DNA of 8,289 bases from Acidobacteriota bacterium. GTDB lineage: Bacteria > Acidobacteriota > UBA4820 > DSQY01. A program made the position numbers and the translations under genes. This document shows, piece by piece, positions 1 through 7,284 of the stretch. The notes under the pieces were generated by a model that saw only the letters and a list, made by a program, of their open reading frames with translations, had not been told where the DNA came from and ran no database searches. How positions within the stretch are numbered: position 1 is the stretch's first letter; the number at the start of each line of letters is the position of its first letter. The DNA lies in contig JAKAIJ010000110.1 in assembly GCA_021814355.1 (NCBI GenBank), forward strand, positions 1-8,289, written 5' to 3'.

Positions 1-335
1 CGCAGGAGCGAGGCCTTCGGCTTGTCGCCGAAGTAGGGGTCCACCATGGGGGTGATGTCCTCGCGCGTGGAGGGGAGCCCCAGCAGGAGGGTCACCTTGT
101 CGGCGTCGGCCTCGGCGGCCGGGCTGCTCTGGCGGTAGGGCATCTTCACGCAGAAGACCTTCTCGGGGCCCACCGCCTTGGCGGCGAGGGCCACCGCCAG
201 GGCCGAGTCTACGCCGCCCGAGAGCCCCGCCACGAATCCCTTGAGCCCGGTCTTCTCGAGTTCCTCCTTGAGGAAGCGGGTAATGACCGTGAGGGCGACC
301 TCGGGGTTGACGGCGGGCGGCGCGGTCTGCGTCAT
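1..335 (-). CDS. nadE: NAD+ synthetase, N-terminal part (runs off the left edge)
   Basis: NadE makes NAD+ from deamido-NAD, ATP and ammonia in the cytoplasm, the last step of NAD synthesis. Reading leftwards from the ATG at 335-333, 111 complete codons are visible before the window ends. The ATP-pyrophosphatase P-loop SGGVDS is at residues 39-44, and the MPYRQSSPAAEADA stretch (residues 65-78) matches the conserved MPYRxSSPES-type segment after the second strand. The family is usually about 240-280 residues when it lacks a glutaminase domain, so more than half is missing here. The start is fixed by an ATGA overlap with the upstream amidase stop (332-334), with a weak GGGGGCGA ribosome site just before it, so translation is probably coupled. 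The N-terminus has no fused amidase; that activity is the preceding gene. The family call is firm. That it uses ammonia supplied by the neighbour is inference. Confidence 0.93.
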   Translation of the reverse strand, partial: MTQTAPPAVNPEVALTVITRFLKEELEKTGLKGFVAGLSGGVDSALAVALAAKAVGPEKVFCVKMPYRQSSPAAEADADKVTLLLGLPSTREDITPMVDPYFGDKPKASLL

Positions 336-1189
336 GGTCGCCCCCGCGTGAGGCGCCGCAGGTGGTCCAGCACCAGATGGGGCTTCTCGTCGCGCAGGAG
401 CGGCGTGAGGGTCCGCGCCCGCCGCAGCGCCGCGAAGGGGGTCCTCACGGTGTAGAGGGCCTCGCGGTTCTCGGCCCCGTCGAGCAGAAGGTTCCCGAAG
501 GGGTCCGCCACGTAGGAGCCTCCCGCAAAGGCGAGGCCGTCCTCGTAGCCCACCCGGTTCACGTAGACCCAGTAGACCGTGAGGAACTGGCTCAGGACCT
601 GTCCCACCCGCTCCCAGGTCTGGACCGACGCCACGGGCCCGCCGCCGGCCCAGCCGCGCCCGGGGCTCCCCGAGAGCACCACCAGGGCGTGGGCGCCCTG
701 GAGCGAGAGAAGATAGGAGGAGGAGAGGTGCCACGCGTCCTCGCAGAGCAGCAGCCCCAGCTTGCCGAAACGGGTGGGGACGACGTCGAAGGAGCGGCCG
801 GCTGCGAAATACCGCCCCTCGTCGAACATTCCGTAGGTGGGAAGGTAGACCTTCCGGTGGACGTGGCGGATCTCGCCCCCCGAGAGGTAGACCGCGACGT
901 TGTAGAAGAGGAAGTCGTCGCTCTGCTCCACCATCCCCACGACGATGTCGCGACGGAGGCTCTCGGCGACGAGCGGGGCCAGAAGGCCGCCCGTGCGGAC
1001 GGGACGGGCCACCTCAGCGACCAGGTCCTGCAGGAGGTATCCCGTGAGGGAGAGCTCGGGGAAGACCACCAGGTCGGCCTCCTCCACCTCGGGCCGGGAG
1101 AGCCAGGCGAGGTGGGCGTGGAGGTTTCTCTCCACGTCGCCGAGCGCCGGGGCCATCTGGACCAAGGCGATGTTGGGAGAGCCAGCCAT
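332..1189 (-). CDS. Nitrilase-superfamily amidase, probable stand-alone glutaminase subunit for NadE
   Basis: This 285-residue protein belongs to the carbon-nitrogen hydrolase (nitrilase) superfamily. The catalytic triad is visible: Glu45 in FPELSLTGY, Lys113 in HRKVYLPTYG, and Cys149 in LLLCEDAWH. Strand IALVQMAP at residues 7-14 is the usual start of the fold. The YLPTYGMFDEGRYFAAG stretch (115-131) resembles the amidase half of glutamine-dependent NAD synthetases, where glutamine is hydrolysed and ammonia is passed to the synthetase site. In many bacteria the two halves are one protein of more than 500 residues; here they are separate genes overlapping by 4 nt, with this one first. The ATG at 1189 is chosen because the fold begins six residues in; no Shine-Dalgarno precedes it, and a TATAAT box lies only 7 nt upstream. 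Another omega-amidase-like role cannot be excluded from sequence alone, but the tight coupling to nadE argues for the glutaminase. Confidence 0.85.
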   Translation of the reverse strand: MAGSPNIALVQMAPALGDVERNLHAHLAWLSRPEVEEADLVVFPELSLTGYLLQDLVAEVARPVRTGGLLAPLVAESLRRDIVVGMVEQSDDFLFYNVAVYLSGGEIRHVHRKVYLPTYGMFDEGRYFAAGRSFDVVPTRFGKLGLLLCEDAWHLSSSYLLSLQGAHALVVLSGSPGRGWAGGGPVASVQTWERVGQVLSQFLTVYWVYVNRVGYEDGLAFAGGSYVADPFGNLLLDGAENREALYTVRTPFAALRRARTLTPLLRDEKPHLVLDHLRRLTRGRP

Positions 1190-1195
1190 AACGCA

Positions 1196-1204
1196 ATTAT
1201 AGCA
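1196..1204 (-). promoter_or_regulatory. Extended -10 promoter of the amidase-nadE operon, leaderless
   Basis: On the minus strand the sequence TGCTATAAT (1204 to 1196) is a perfect extended -10 element. No -35 resembling TTGACA lies at 16-18 nt spacing (the 17-nt position reads TCGCCC), which is normal for extended -10 promoters. Placing the last T at -7 puts +1 at 1189, the A of the amidase ATG. The transcript would therefore have no 5' leader, which fits the lack of a ribosome-binding site. Box seen; start site inferred. Confidence 0.65.
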
Positions 1205-1424
1205 CCTTGACGGACCATGGGCGATGTGCCGGAAGGCGAGAGGCGTTGTTTAGGAGAGGCCTGGCGCTGGTGGTTGCGGCGTCCGCAGCGTCCACAGGGG
1301 GTTTTCGCTGCTAAACCGCAGGGTGCGCCCGGGCGAAACCGTTGCGACTCTCGAGAGAAAATTTCGGTCCATATGATTGAAATGCAATGACATAACCGCA
1401 TACCACAAGATTGGCTAAACATAC
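1205..1424. other. Divergent intergenic spacer, no gene seen
   Basis: This is the left part of the 389-nt gap between the amidase and groES. I see no coding region with a ribosome site. It holds a small hairpin at 1275-1287 (TGCGG, loop CGT, CCGCA), two 10-bp palindromes (CGCCCGGGCG at 1326-1335 and CTCTCGAGAG at 1348-1357), and a switch to visibly AT-richer sequence from about 1358 up to the groES promoter. None of these has a clear function; both palindromes could be chance. Confidence 0.6.
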
Positions 1425-1453
1425 TTGACAAGGCGACAGTAAGGTTTTATAAT
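1425..1453 (+). promoter_or_regulatory. Consensus sigma-70 promoter of groES-groEL
   Basis: TTGACA at 1425-1430 and TATAAT at 1448-1453 both match consensus perfectly and are separated by the ideal 17 nt. The predicted start is near 1460, giving a leader of about 119 nt before groES. Such a strong core promoter, with the CIRCE operator directly on its -10/+1 side, fits repression at normal temperature and high output when the repressor is lost. Confidence 0.93.
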
Positions 1454-1479
1454 TGGCACTTGAAGCGGGGGAGTGCTAA
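1453..1479 (+). promoter_or_regulatory. CIRCE operator (HrcA binding site)
   Basis: TTGGCACTT, a 9-nt spacer (1462-1470), then GAGTGCTAA matches the CIRCE inverted repeat TTAGCACTC-N9-GAGTGCTAA. The right arm is perfect; the left arm differs at two of nine positions. It begins on the last base of the -10 box and covers the predicted start, so HrcA bound here would block polymerase. HrcA is the known heat-shock repressor for this element and is itself stabilised by GroEL, which gives feedback. hrcA is not in this window. Confidence 0.93.
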
Positions 1480-1505
1480 AATAATCCCCCGGAAGCGTTA
1501 GAGTG

Positions 1506-1522
1506 CGGGGTCCGCGACCCCG
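1506..1522 (+). promoter_or_regulatory. Hairpin in the groES 5' leader
   Basis: CGGGGTC (1506-1512) pairs perfectly with GACCCCG (1516-1522) around a 3-nt CGC loop, a 7-bp all-strong stem in the predicted leader. No T-run follows, so it is not an intrinsic terminator. A role in mRNA stability is plausible but unproven. Confidence 0.5.
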
Positions 1523-1563
1523 GCCGGGTGCGCGAGGTCGGAATCCAGAAAGCCATCACATCC

Positions 1564-1571
1564 AAAGGAGG
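1564..1571 (+). promoter_or_regulatory. Ribosome-binding site that fixes the groES start
   Basis: AAAGGAGG is an almost ideal Shine-Dalgarno sequence, 7 nt before the ATG at 1579. It decides the start: the open frame extends upstream to a GTG at 1528, but that codon has no such site and would add 17 residues that GroES proteins lack. Confidence 0.92.
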
Positions 1572-1578
1572 TCCAAGC

Positions 1579-1866
1579 ATGAAGGTGAAGCCCCTCAACG
1601 ACCGTGTCCTCGTCAAAAGGCTCGAACCCAAGGAGATGGTGCGCGGCGGGATCATCGTCCCCGACACCGCTAAGGAGAAGCCCCTCGAGGGAGAGGTCAT
1701 CGCCGTGGGACCGGGCCGCTACGACGACGGCGGAAAGCTCATCCCCATGTCGGTGAAGGCCGGCCAGAAGGTCCTCGTGGGCAAATACGCCGGGACCGAG
1801 GTCAAGATTGACGACGTGGAGCACGTGATCGTGCGCGAAGACGAGGTCCTCGGCGTTATCGAGTAA
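1579..1866 (+). CDS. groES: Co-chaperonin GroES (Hsp10)
   Basis: GroES forms the seven-membered lid that closes the GroEL folding chamber in the cytoplasm in an ATP-dependent cycle. The product is 95 residues, the usual family length. It starts MKVKPLNDRVLVKR. The mobile loop is at about residues 17-34, with the hydrophobic GroEL-contact tripeptide Ile-Ile-Val at 25-27 in GGIIVPDTA (E. coli has IVL there). The roof-loop region GRYDDGGK is at 46-53, and the C-terminal strand VREDEVLGVIE is intact. It is the first gene of the groES-groEL operon, under a consensus promoter with CIRCE, so HrcA-controlled heat-shock induction is expected. A 131-nt structured spacer separates it from groEL. Nothing is broken or missing. 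Confidence 0.98.
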   Translation: MKVKPLNDRVLVKRLEPKEMVRGGIIVPDTAKEKPLEGEVIAVGPGRYDDGGKLIPMSVKAGQKVLVGKYAGTEVKIDDVEHVIVREDEVLGVIE

Positions 1867-1875
1867 GAGAGAGGC

Positions 1876-1916
1876 CGCCCCGCTGGGGCCGGCCGGAAGG
1901 CCGCTCCACCGGGGCG
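1876..1916 (+). promoter_or_regulatory. Long hairpin with GGAA tetraloop in the groES-groEL spacer
   Basis: Starting 9 nt after the groES stop, the RNA can form a 41-nt hairpin. The lower stem of 7 bp is 1876-1882 with 1910-1916. After one C-C mismatch comes a 5-bp stem (1884-1888 with 1904-1908, one G-U). After one bulged C (1889) comes a 5-bp stem (1890-1894 with 1899-1903), closed by GGAA, a GNRA-type tetraloop. There is no T-run, so it is not a terminator. A spacer stem-loop in the groESL mRNA of Agrobacterium is known as a heat-shock-dependent processing site; the same role here is inference. Confidence 0.7.
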
Positions 1917-1936
1917 CAGCGAAGAGACCCGGAGCG

Positions 1937-1973
1937 CCGTGAGACGGGGGGCGGCTCGAAATCGCCCCCACGG
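1937..1973 (+). promoter_or_regulatory. Second hairpin in the groES-groEL spacer
   Basis: GGGGGCG (1947-1953) pairs with CGCCCCC (1963-1969) around a 9-nt loop. CCGT (1937-1940) pairs with ACGG (1970-1973) outside an asymmetric 6-nt bulge. It ends 10 nt before the groEL ribosome site GAGGAG (1984-1989), close enough to affect ribosome access, though it leaves the site itself single-stranded. Confidence 0.5.
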
Positions 1974-1997
1974 AGTTCCGAAAGAGGAGAGCGAAGG

Positions 1998-3623
<1,626 letters not shown>

Positions 3624-3667
3624 GAAACTGCCCGCGGCCGGCGTACAGCCGTCCGCTCGGAGCGGCG

Positions 3668-3699
3668 AAAGGGCGGCCTTCGGGCCGCCCTTTTTCTTT
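3668..3699 (+). terminator. Intrinsic terminator of the groES-groEL operon
   Basis: GGGCGGCC (3671-3678) pairs perfectly with GGCCGCCC (3683-3690) around a TTCG tetraloop, extended by three A-T pairs (3668-3670 with 3691-3693), followed by the T-run TTTTTCTTT (3691-3699). A small extra hairpin (3653-3657 with 3661-3665) lies just upstream. This is a textbook strong Rho-independent terminator, so groEL transcription should not continue into the downstream gene. Confidence 0.95.
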
Positions 3700-3702
3700 G
3701 GA

Positions 3703-3773
3703 ATCGCCGTTCGGGCGATGCGGGCCGGCTCGGCGCTGGCCCCTTCTGCGGCCTTCGAGTTGCGCTTCGCAAC
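3703..3773. other. Two further hairpins between the terminator and the CHAT gene
   Basis: ATCGCC (3703-3708) pairs with GGCGAT (3714-3719) around GTTCG, directly after the terminator T-run. GTTGCG (3759-3764) pairs with CGCAAC (3768-3773) around CTT. Neither has its own T-run. They may be DNA-level protein sites or structures at the end of the groEL transcript; no function can be assigned. Confidence 0.4.
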
Positions 3774-3788
3774 ACCCACAGGTATATA
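3760..3788 (+). promoter_or_regulatory. Weak candidate promoter for the CHAT lipoprotein gene
   Basis: TATATA at 3783-3788 is a reasonable -10, and TTGCGC at 3760-3765 lies 17 nt upstream but matches the -35 consensus only in TTG. The gene needs its own promoter because a strong terminator lies upstream. The -35 also overlaps the GTTGCG-CGCAAC inverted repeat, which could be an operator. Low certainty. Confidence 0.35.
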
Positions 3789-3832
3789 GAGGCTGTCCGC
3801 GTGATGTTCGCCGCGCGCGGGGAGAAGACGAG

Positions 3833-6800
3833 ATGCCGGGGAAAGGACGAGCCTCTCATCGCGGCGTTCCGCTCCCTCGGACGCTCGCCGGGGCCGCCTG
3901 CGCCCTCCTTCTGCCCGGCGTTCTCGCCTGCGCGCCCATGGCGGCCCGGAGGCCTTCCGTCGCGAGGGCCGAGCTTGCCGGGGTCGTCGTGGAGTCCGTC
4001 GAGAAGGGCGGCGCGGCGGAGTTTGCCGGAATCCGGGCCGGAGACGTTCTTCTCGCCTGGACGCGCGGGGGCGACCCGCCGGCGGGCGGGCGGTTCGCCT
4101 CCCCCTTCGACGTGGCCGAGGTGGAGCGCGAGCAGGCCCCCCGCGGGCCCTTGACGTTGACAGGCACGCGGGAGGGCGCGCCCTTCTCGGCGATGTTACG
4201 GACCGAGGAGTGGAAACTCCAGGTCCGCCCGCTTCTGGCCGCGGAGGAGGGCGCCGCCTACGCCGAGGGCGCCCGGCTGCTGGAGAGCCCGTTACCCGGC
4301 GCCGCGGAAAGGGGCTTCGCCCTATGGGAGGGACTCGCGGCGAAGGCCAGGAGCGCGGGGGACTTCAACCTGGCCGCGTGGATCGAGATCCGGCTCGCCG
4401 ACCACCTCCAGAAGGCGGGTCACGCCAAGAGGGCCGAGGGAGCCTGCTCGCGCGCCGTTTCGGACGCGGAGCGCGGTCGGAGCCCCCGCGTCCTCTCCCA
4501 GGCCCACTTCGCCAGGGCCAGGGGCCGCGAGGAGGCCGACCGCCCCGAGGAGGCCCTCCAGGACCTTGCGGAGGCGCTGAGGGTCCGGAAGGAGGCCGGG
4601 GAGGAGGGGCTCTTCTCCGCCTTCCTCTACCAGCGGCTCGGCTCCCTGGCGCTCGACAGCGGCGACCTCGACGGGGCCGGCAAGGCGCTGGAAGCGGCCT
4701 TCGGCCTCGCTGGAAAGCTCGCTCCGGAGAGCCTGCTCACCGCCAGGATCCTCCACACCCTGGGGCGGCTGGACTACGCGCGGGGGCGGTTCGACGGCGC
4801 GGAAGGCTTCTACCGGCGGGCGCTTGCCATCGCCGGGCGGCTGGCTCCAGGGTCCTCCTGGATTTCGCTCTGCCTCAACAACCTCGGAAACGTAGCGTGG
4901 GGAAGAGGAGACCTCGCGGGCGCCGAGCGCCTCTATCGGGAGTGCCTGGCGCTCGACGAAAAGCTCTCCCCCGAGAGCTTAGATGTCTCCACGGGCCTGC
5001 ACAACCTGGGCAACATCGCCTGGGCGCGGGGGGACCTCGCGGCCGCGGAGGACTACTACCGCCGGGCGCTGGAGATGGGCCGGAAGTCCAAGGCTTCGGC
5101 CATCTCGGAGGCCTACGACCTCCACAACCTGGGGCTCGTGGAGGCGGACCGGGGGGACGACGAGGCGGCCGAGGATCACTACCGGGAGGCCCTGCGGACG
5201 CTGGAGCGCCTCGCGCCGGACAGCCTGGACGTCGCGCGCGCCGCGGACAGCCTGGGCAACCTTTTCCAGAAGAGGGGGGACGCCGCCGCGGCCGAGCCGT
5301 TTTTCTCCCGGGCGCACGCCATCCGCGCGGCGGCGGCGCCGGACAGCACGGCCCTCGCGGAGAGCCTGGTCAACCTCGGGGCCGTCTCGCGCGCGAAGGG
5401 CGACTTAGGCGGAGCGGAGCGGAGCTGCCGGGCCGCCCTGGCCATCCAGGAGCGGCGCGCCCCCGGAGCGCTGAACGAGGCGCTCATCCTGCAGTCCCTG
5501 GCCGGGGTCCTGGAGGAGCGCGGCGACGCCGCGTCCGCCGAGGCTTGCCTGAGGAGGGCCCTGGAGATCGCGGCGCGCCTGGCGCCCGGAAGCGCTTCGG
5601 AAGCCAATCCGGCCCACTCCCTGGGCTGCCTCCTCTGGAAGCGGGGGGACGCCTCCTCCGCGCTGCCGTACCTCGAGCAGGCCGTGGATGCGCTCGACGC
5701 CCAGCGCGGTCGGCTCGGAGGGGGAGAGGGCGCAGCCGAGAGGTTTTCCGCGGGGTATGCGGACTTCTACCGGGACCTGGCCGAGGTCCAGATCCGGCTC
5801 CGCCAGGAAGAGAAAGCCTTTTCTACCCTGGAGCGGTTCCGGGCGCGGAGCCTCCTGGACATGCTCGCCGAGCGCGACCTGGACTTCAGCGCGGACGCCC
5901 CTCCCGGGCTTCTCCGGGAGCAGCAGGAAGCCGAGTTCGAGGAGGCGCAGGAGCGGGAGCACCTGGCGGGGCTCGACCCGGAAAGGGAACCGGCCGCCGT
6001 CGCGTCGGGCCTCGCGAGGATTCGGGAGCTCATAGGACGGCGCCGCACCGTCGCCGACAAGATCCGCGCCGCATCCCCCCGGCTGGCCGCCCTCCAGCAC
6101 CCCCGGGCCATGACCCTGGAGGAGGCCCGCCGGGAGATCGCCCCCCGCACGCTCCTTCTCTCGTACTGCGTGGGGGAGGCCCAGAGCGAAGTGCTGGCCC
6201 TCCTCGACGGACGGCTGGAGGTCTTCACCCTTCCCGTGCCGAGGGAGCTCCTGCGCAAGAAAGTCCGCACGTTCCGCCGGCTCCTGGCCGATCCGCGCAG
6301 CGCCCCCGCGCAGGTGGACGTGCAAGGTTCGGAGCTCTACGGGATCCTGCTGAAACCCGTGCAGCGGCTCCTTCTCCATTCCCGGAGCCTGATCGTGTGT
6401 CCCGACGGTCCCCTCCACATCCTGCCCTTCGCGGCCCTGCGGACCGGGGATGGGAGGTACCTCGCGGAGATCAAACCGGTGTCCTACGTGGTTTCCGCCA
6501 CCGTCTACTCGGAGGCCAGGAGAGCCGGAGAGCCAGGAAGACCGCTTCGCGTCACCGCCTTTGGAGACCCCTTCTACCCGCAGTCCCCCCGGGAGAAGTT
6601 CGCGGATCTCACGATCCGCTCCCTTCTCAGGGACCACGCGCTCCGTCCAGTTCCCGCAAGCAGAAGAGAGGTGGAGGCGCTCGCCAAACTTTACGGAGCG
6701 GAGGTTTCGGTCTATCTGGGGAGCCGGGCGCGAGAAGGCGAGGCGAAGGCCCTGGGGAAAGGGACCGGCATCCTCCACTTCGCCTGCCACGGCTTTTTGG

Positions 6801-7234
6801 ACGAGCGGTTTCCGCTCGAATCGGCCCTCGCCCTGACGGTGCCGGAAAGGCCCGCGCCGGGGGAGGACAACGGCCTCCTCCAGGCGTGGGAGATTTTCGA
6901 GAAGCTGCGCATTGATGCGGACCTGGTGACGCTCTCGGCGTGCGAGACGGGGCTGGGCAAGGAGATGGGCGGGGAGGGGCTGATCGGGCTGACGCGGGCC
7001 TTCCAGTACGCGGGCGCGCGCTCGGTGCTCTCGTCGCTGTGGAGCGTGTCGGACGAGAGCACGGCTCTCCTGATGCGGCGGTTCTACGGGCATTTGAAGG
7101 AAGGGAAGCCGAAGGCCGAAGCGCTGCGGCTGGCGCAGGTAGAGCTGATCCGGACGGGCCAGGCGAAGACCGGCCGCGACTTTTCCCGTCCCTTCTACTG
7201 GGCCGCCTTCGTCCTCAATGGAGAGTGGCGCTAG
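3833..7234 (+). CDS. PDZ-TPR-CHAT lipoprotein, putative cysteine peptidase
   Basis: The product is 1133 residues from the ATG at 3833, chosen because GGGGAG lies 8 nt upstream and a signal peptide follows at once; the frame is open back to a TTG at 3698, but that start would bury the signal. Residues 1-33 form a lipoprotein signal: basic start, hydrophobic TLAGAACALLLPG, lipobox VLAC with Cys33. Ala34 at +2 suggests the outer membrane by the E. coli rule. Residues 48-120 read as a PDZ domain (GVVVESVEKGG, then AGIRAGDVLLAW). Residues 188-637 are tandem TPRs, a last TPR-like unit is near 649-671, and 690-750 is a charged linker. The CHAT domain spans about 770-1130, with His986 in HFACHG and Cys1037 in SACETG, the clan CD dyad, both intact. 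CHAT proteins known as peptidases include HetF, Csx29 and gasdermin-activating proteases. Substrate and trigger are unknown; no gasdermin or CRISPR gene is nearby. Confidence 0.9.
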   Translation: MPGKGRASHRGVPLPRTLAGAACALLLPGVLACAPMAARRPSVARAELAGVVVESVEKGGAAEFAGIRAGDVLLAWTRGGDPPAGGRFASPFDVAEVEREQAPRGPLTLTGTREGAPFSAMLRTEEWKLQVRPLLAAEEGAAYAEGARLLESPLPGAAERGFALWEGLAAKARSAGDFNLAAWIEIRLADHLQKAGHAKRAEGACSRAVSDAERGRSPRVLSQAHFARARGREEADRPEEALQDLAEALRVRKEAGEEGLFSAFLYQRLGSLALDSGDLDGAGKALEAAFGLAGKLAPESLLTARILHTLGRLDYARGRFDGAEGFYRRALAIAGRLAPGSSWISLCLNNLGNVAWGRGDLAGAERLYRECLALDEKLSPESLDVSTGLHNLGNIAWARGDLAAAEDYYRRALEMGRKSKASAISEAYDLHNLGLVEADRGDDEAAEDHYREALRTLERLAPDSLDVARAADSLGNLFQKRGDAAAAEPFFSRAHAIRAAAAPDSTALAESLVNLGAVSRAKGDLGGAERSCRAALAIQERRAPGALNEALILQSLAGVLEERGDAASAEACLRRALEIAARLAPGSASEANPAHSLGCLLWKRGDASSALPYLEQAVDALDAQRGRLGGGEGAAERFSAGYADFYRDLAEVQIRLRQEEKAFSTLERFRARSLLDMLAERDLDFSADAPPGLLREQQEAEFEEAQEREHLAGLDPEREPAAVASGLARIRELIGRRRTVADKIRAASPRLAALQHPRAMTLEEARREIAPRTLLLSYCVGEAQSEVLALLDGRLEVFTLPVPRELLRKKVRTFRRLLADPRSAPAQVDVQGSELYGILLKPVQRLLLHSRSLIVCPDGPLHILPFAALRTGDGRYLAEIKPVSYVVSATVYSEARRAGEPGRPLRVTAFGDPFYPQSPREKFADLTIRSLLRDHALRPVPASRREVEALAKLYGAEVSVYLGSRAREGEAKALGKGTGILHFACHGFLDERFPLESALALTVPERPAPGEDNGLLQAWEIFEKLRIDADLVTLSACETGLGKEMGGEGLIGLTRAFQYAGARSVLSSLWSVSDESTALLMRRFYGHLKEGKPKAEALRLAQVELIRTGQAKTGRDFSRPFYWAAFVLNGEWR
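4514..5743 (+). repeat. Ten tandem TPR units with an exact 41-codon (123-bp) period
   Basis: Within the CHAT lipoprotein the paired Leu-Gly (or equivalent) position recurs at residues 228, 269, 310, 351, 392, 433, 474, 515, 556 and 597, nine successive intervals of exactly 41. The core pattern is LGNxAxxRGDLxxAExxYRRAL, with LAPxS in the linker between helices. A more degenerate unit sits at 188. The 41-42-residue length is like kinesin-light-chain-type TPRs rather than the classic 34. The units are divergent in sequence, so this is an old protein repeat rather than recent DNA duplication. Confidence 0.85.
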
Positions 7235-7284
7235 TGTCCCGAGTCGAAAGTCGGTTGCATCTTGGATCGCCAATCCCTCAGGCA

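Noticed and set aside
362..1210. A 282-codon plus-strand open frame opposite the amidase
   Set aside because: The minus-strand frame has the complete Glu-Lys-Cys nitrilase triad; this one has no recognisable motif.
1326..1357. Two 10-bp palindromes (CGCCCGGGCG and CTCTCGAGAG) as operators
   Set aside because: They are unrelated to each other, not placed on a recognised promoter, and of a length expected by chance in a few hundred GC-rich bases.
3698..3832. N-terminal extension of the CHAT protein from a TTG at 3698
   Set aside because: The TTG lies in the T-run of the groEL terminator, has no ribosome site, and would place 45 residues before the lipoprotein signal.
3801..4154. A 117-codon open frame overlapping the start of the CHAT gene
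   Set aside because: It runs out of frame through the signal-peptide and PDZ region, is Pro/Arg/Ser-rich, and has no ribosome site or homology I recognise.
4210..6915. A 901-codon plus-strand open frame inside the CHAT gene, in another frame
   Set aside because: It is extremely rich in Gly, Arg, Pro and Ala and has no recognisable domain. The correct frame shows clear TPR and CHAT motifs throughout. Its length follows from GC-rich codon use that avoids stops.
3833..7234. CRISPR type III-E (Craspase) or bacterial gasdermin defence system
   Set aside because: The TPR-CHAT pairing suggests it, but there is no CRISPR array, gRAMP or other cas gene, no gasdermin-like membrane pore gene in the window, and the protein carries an export signal.
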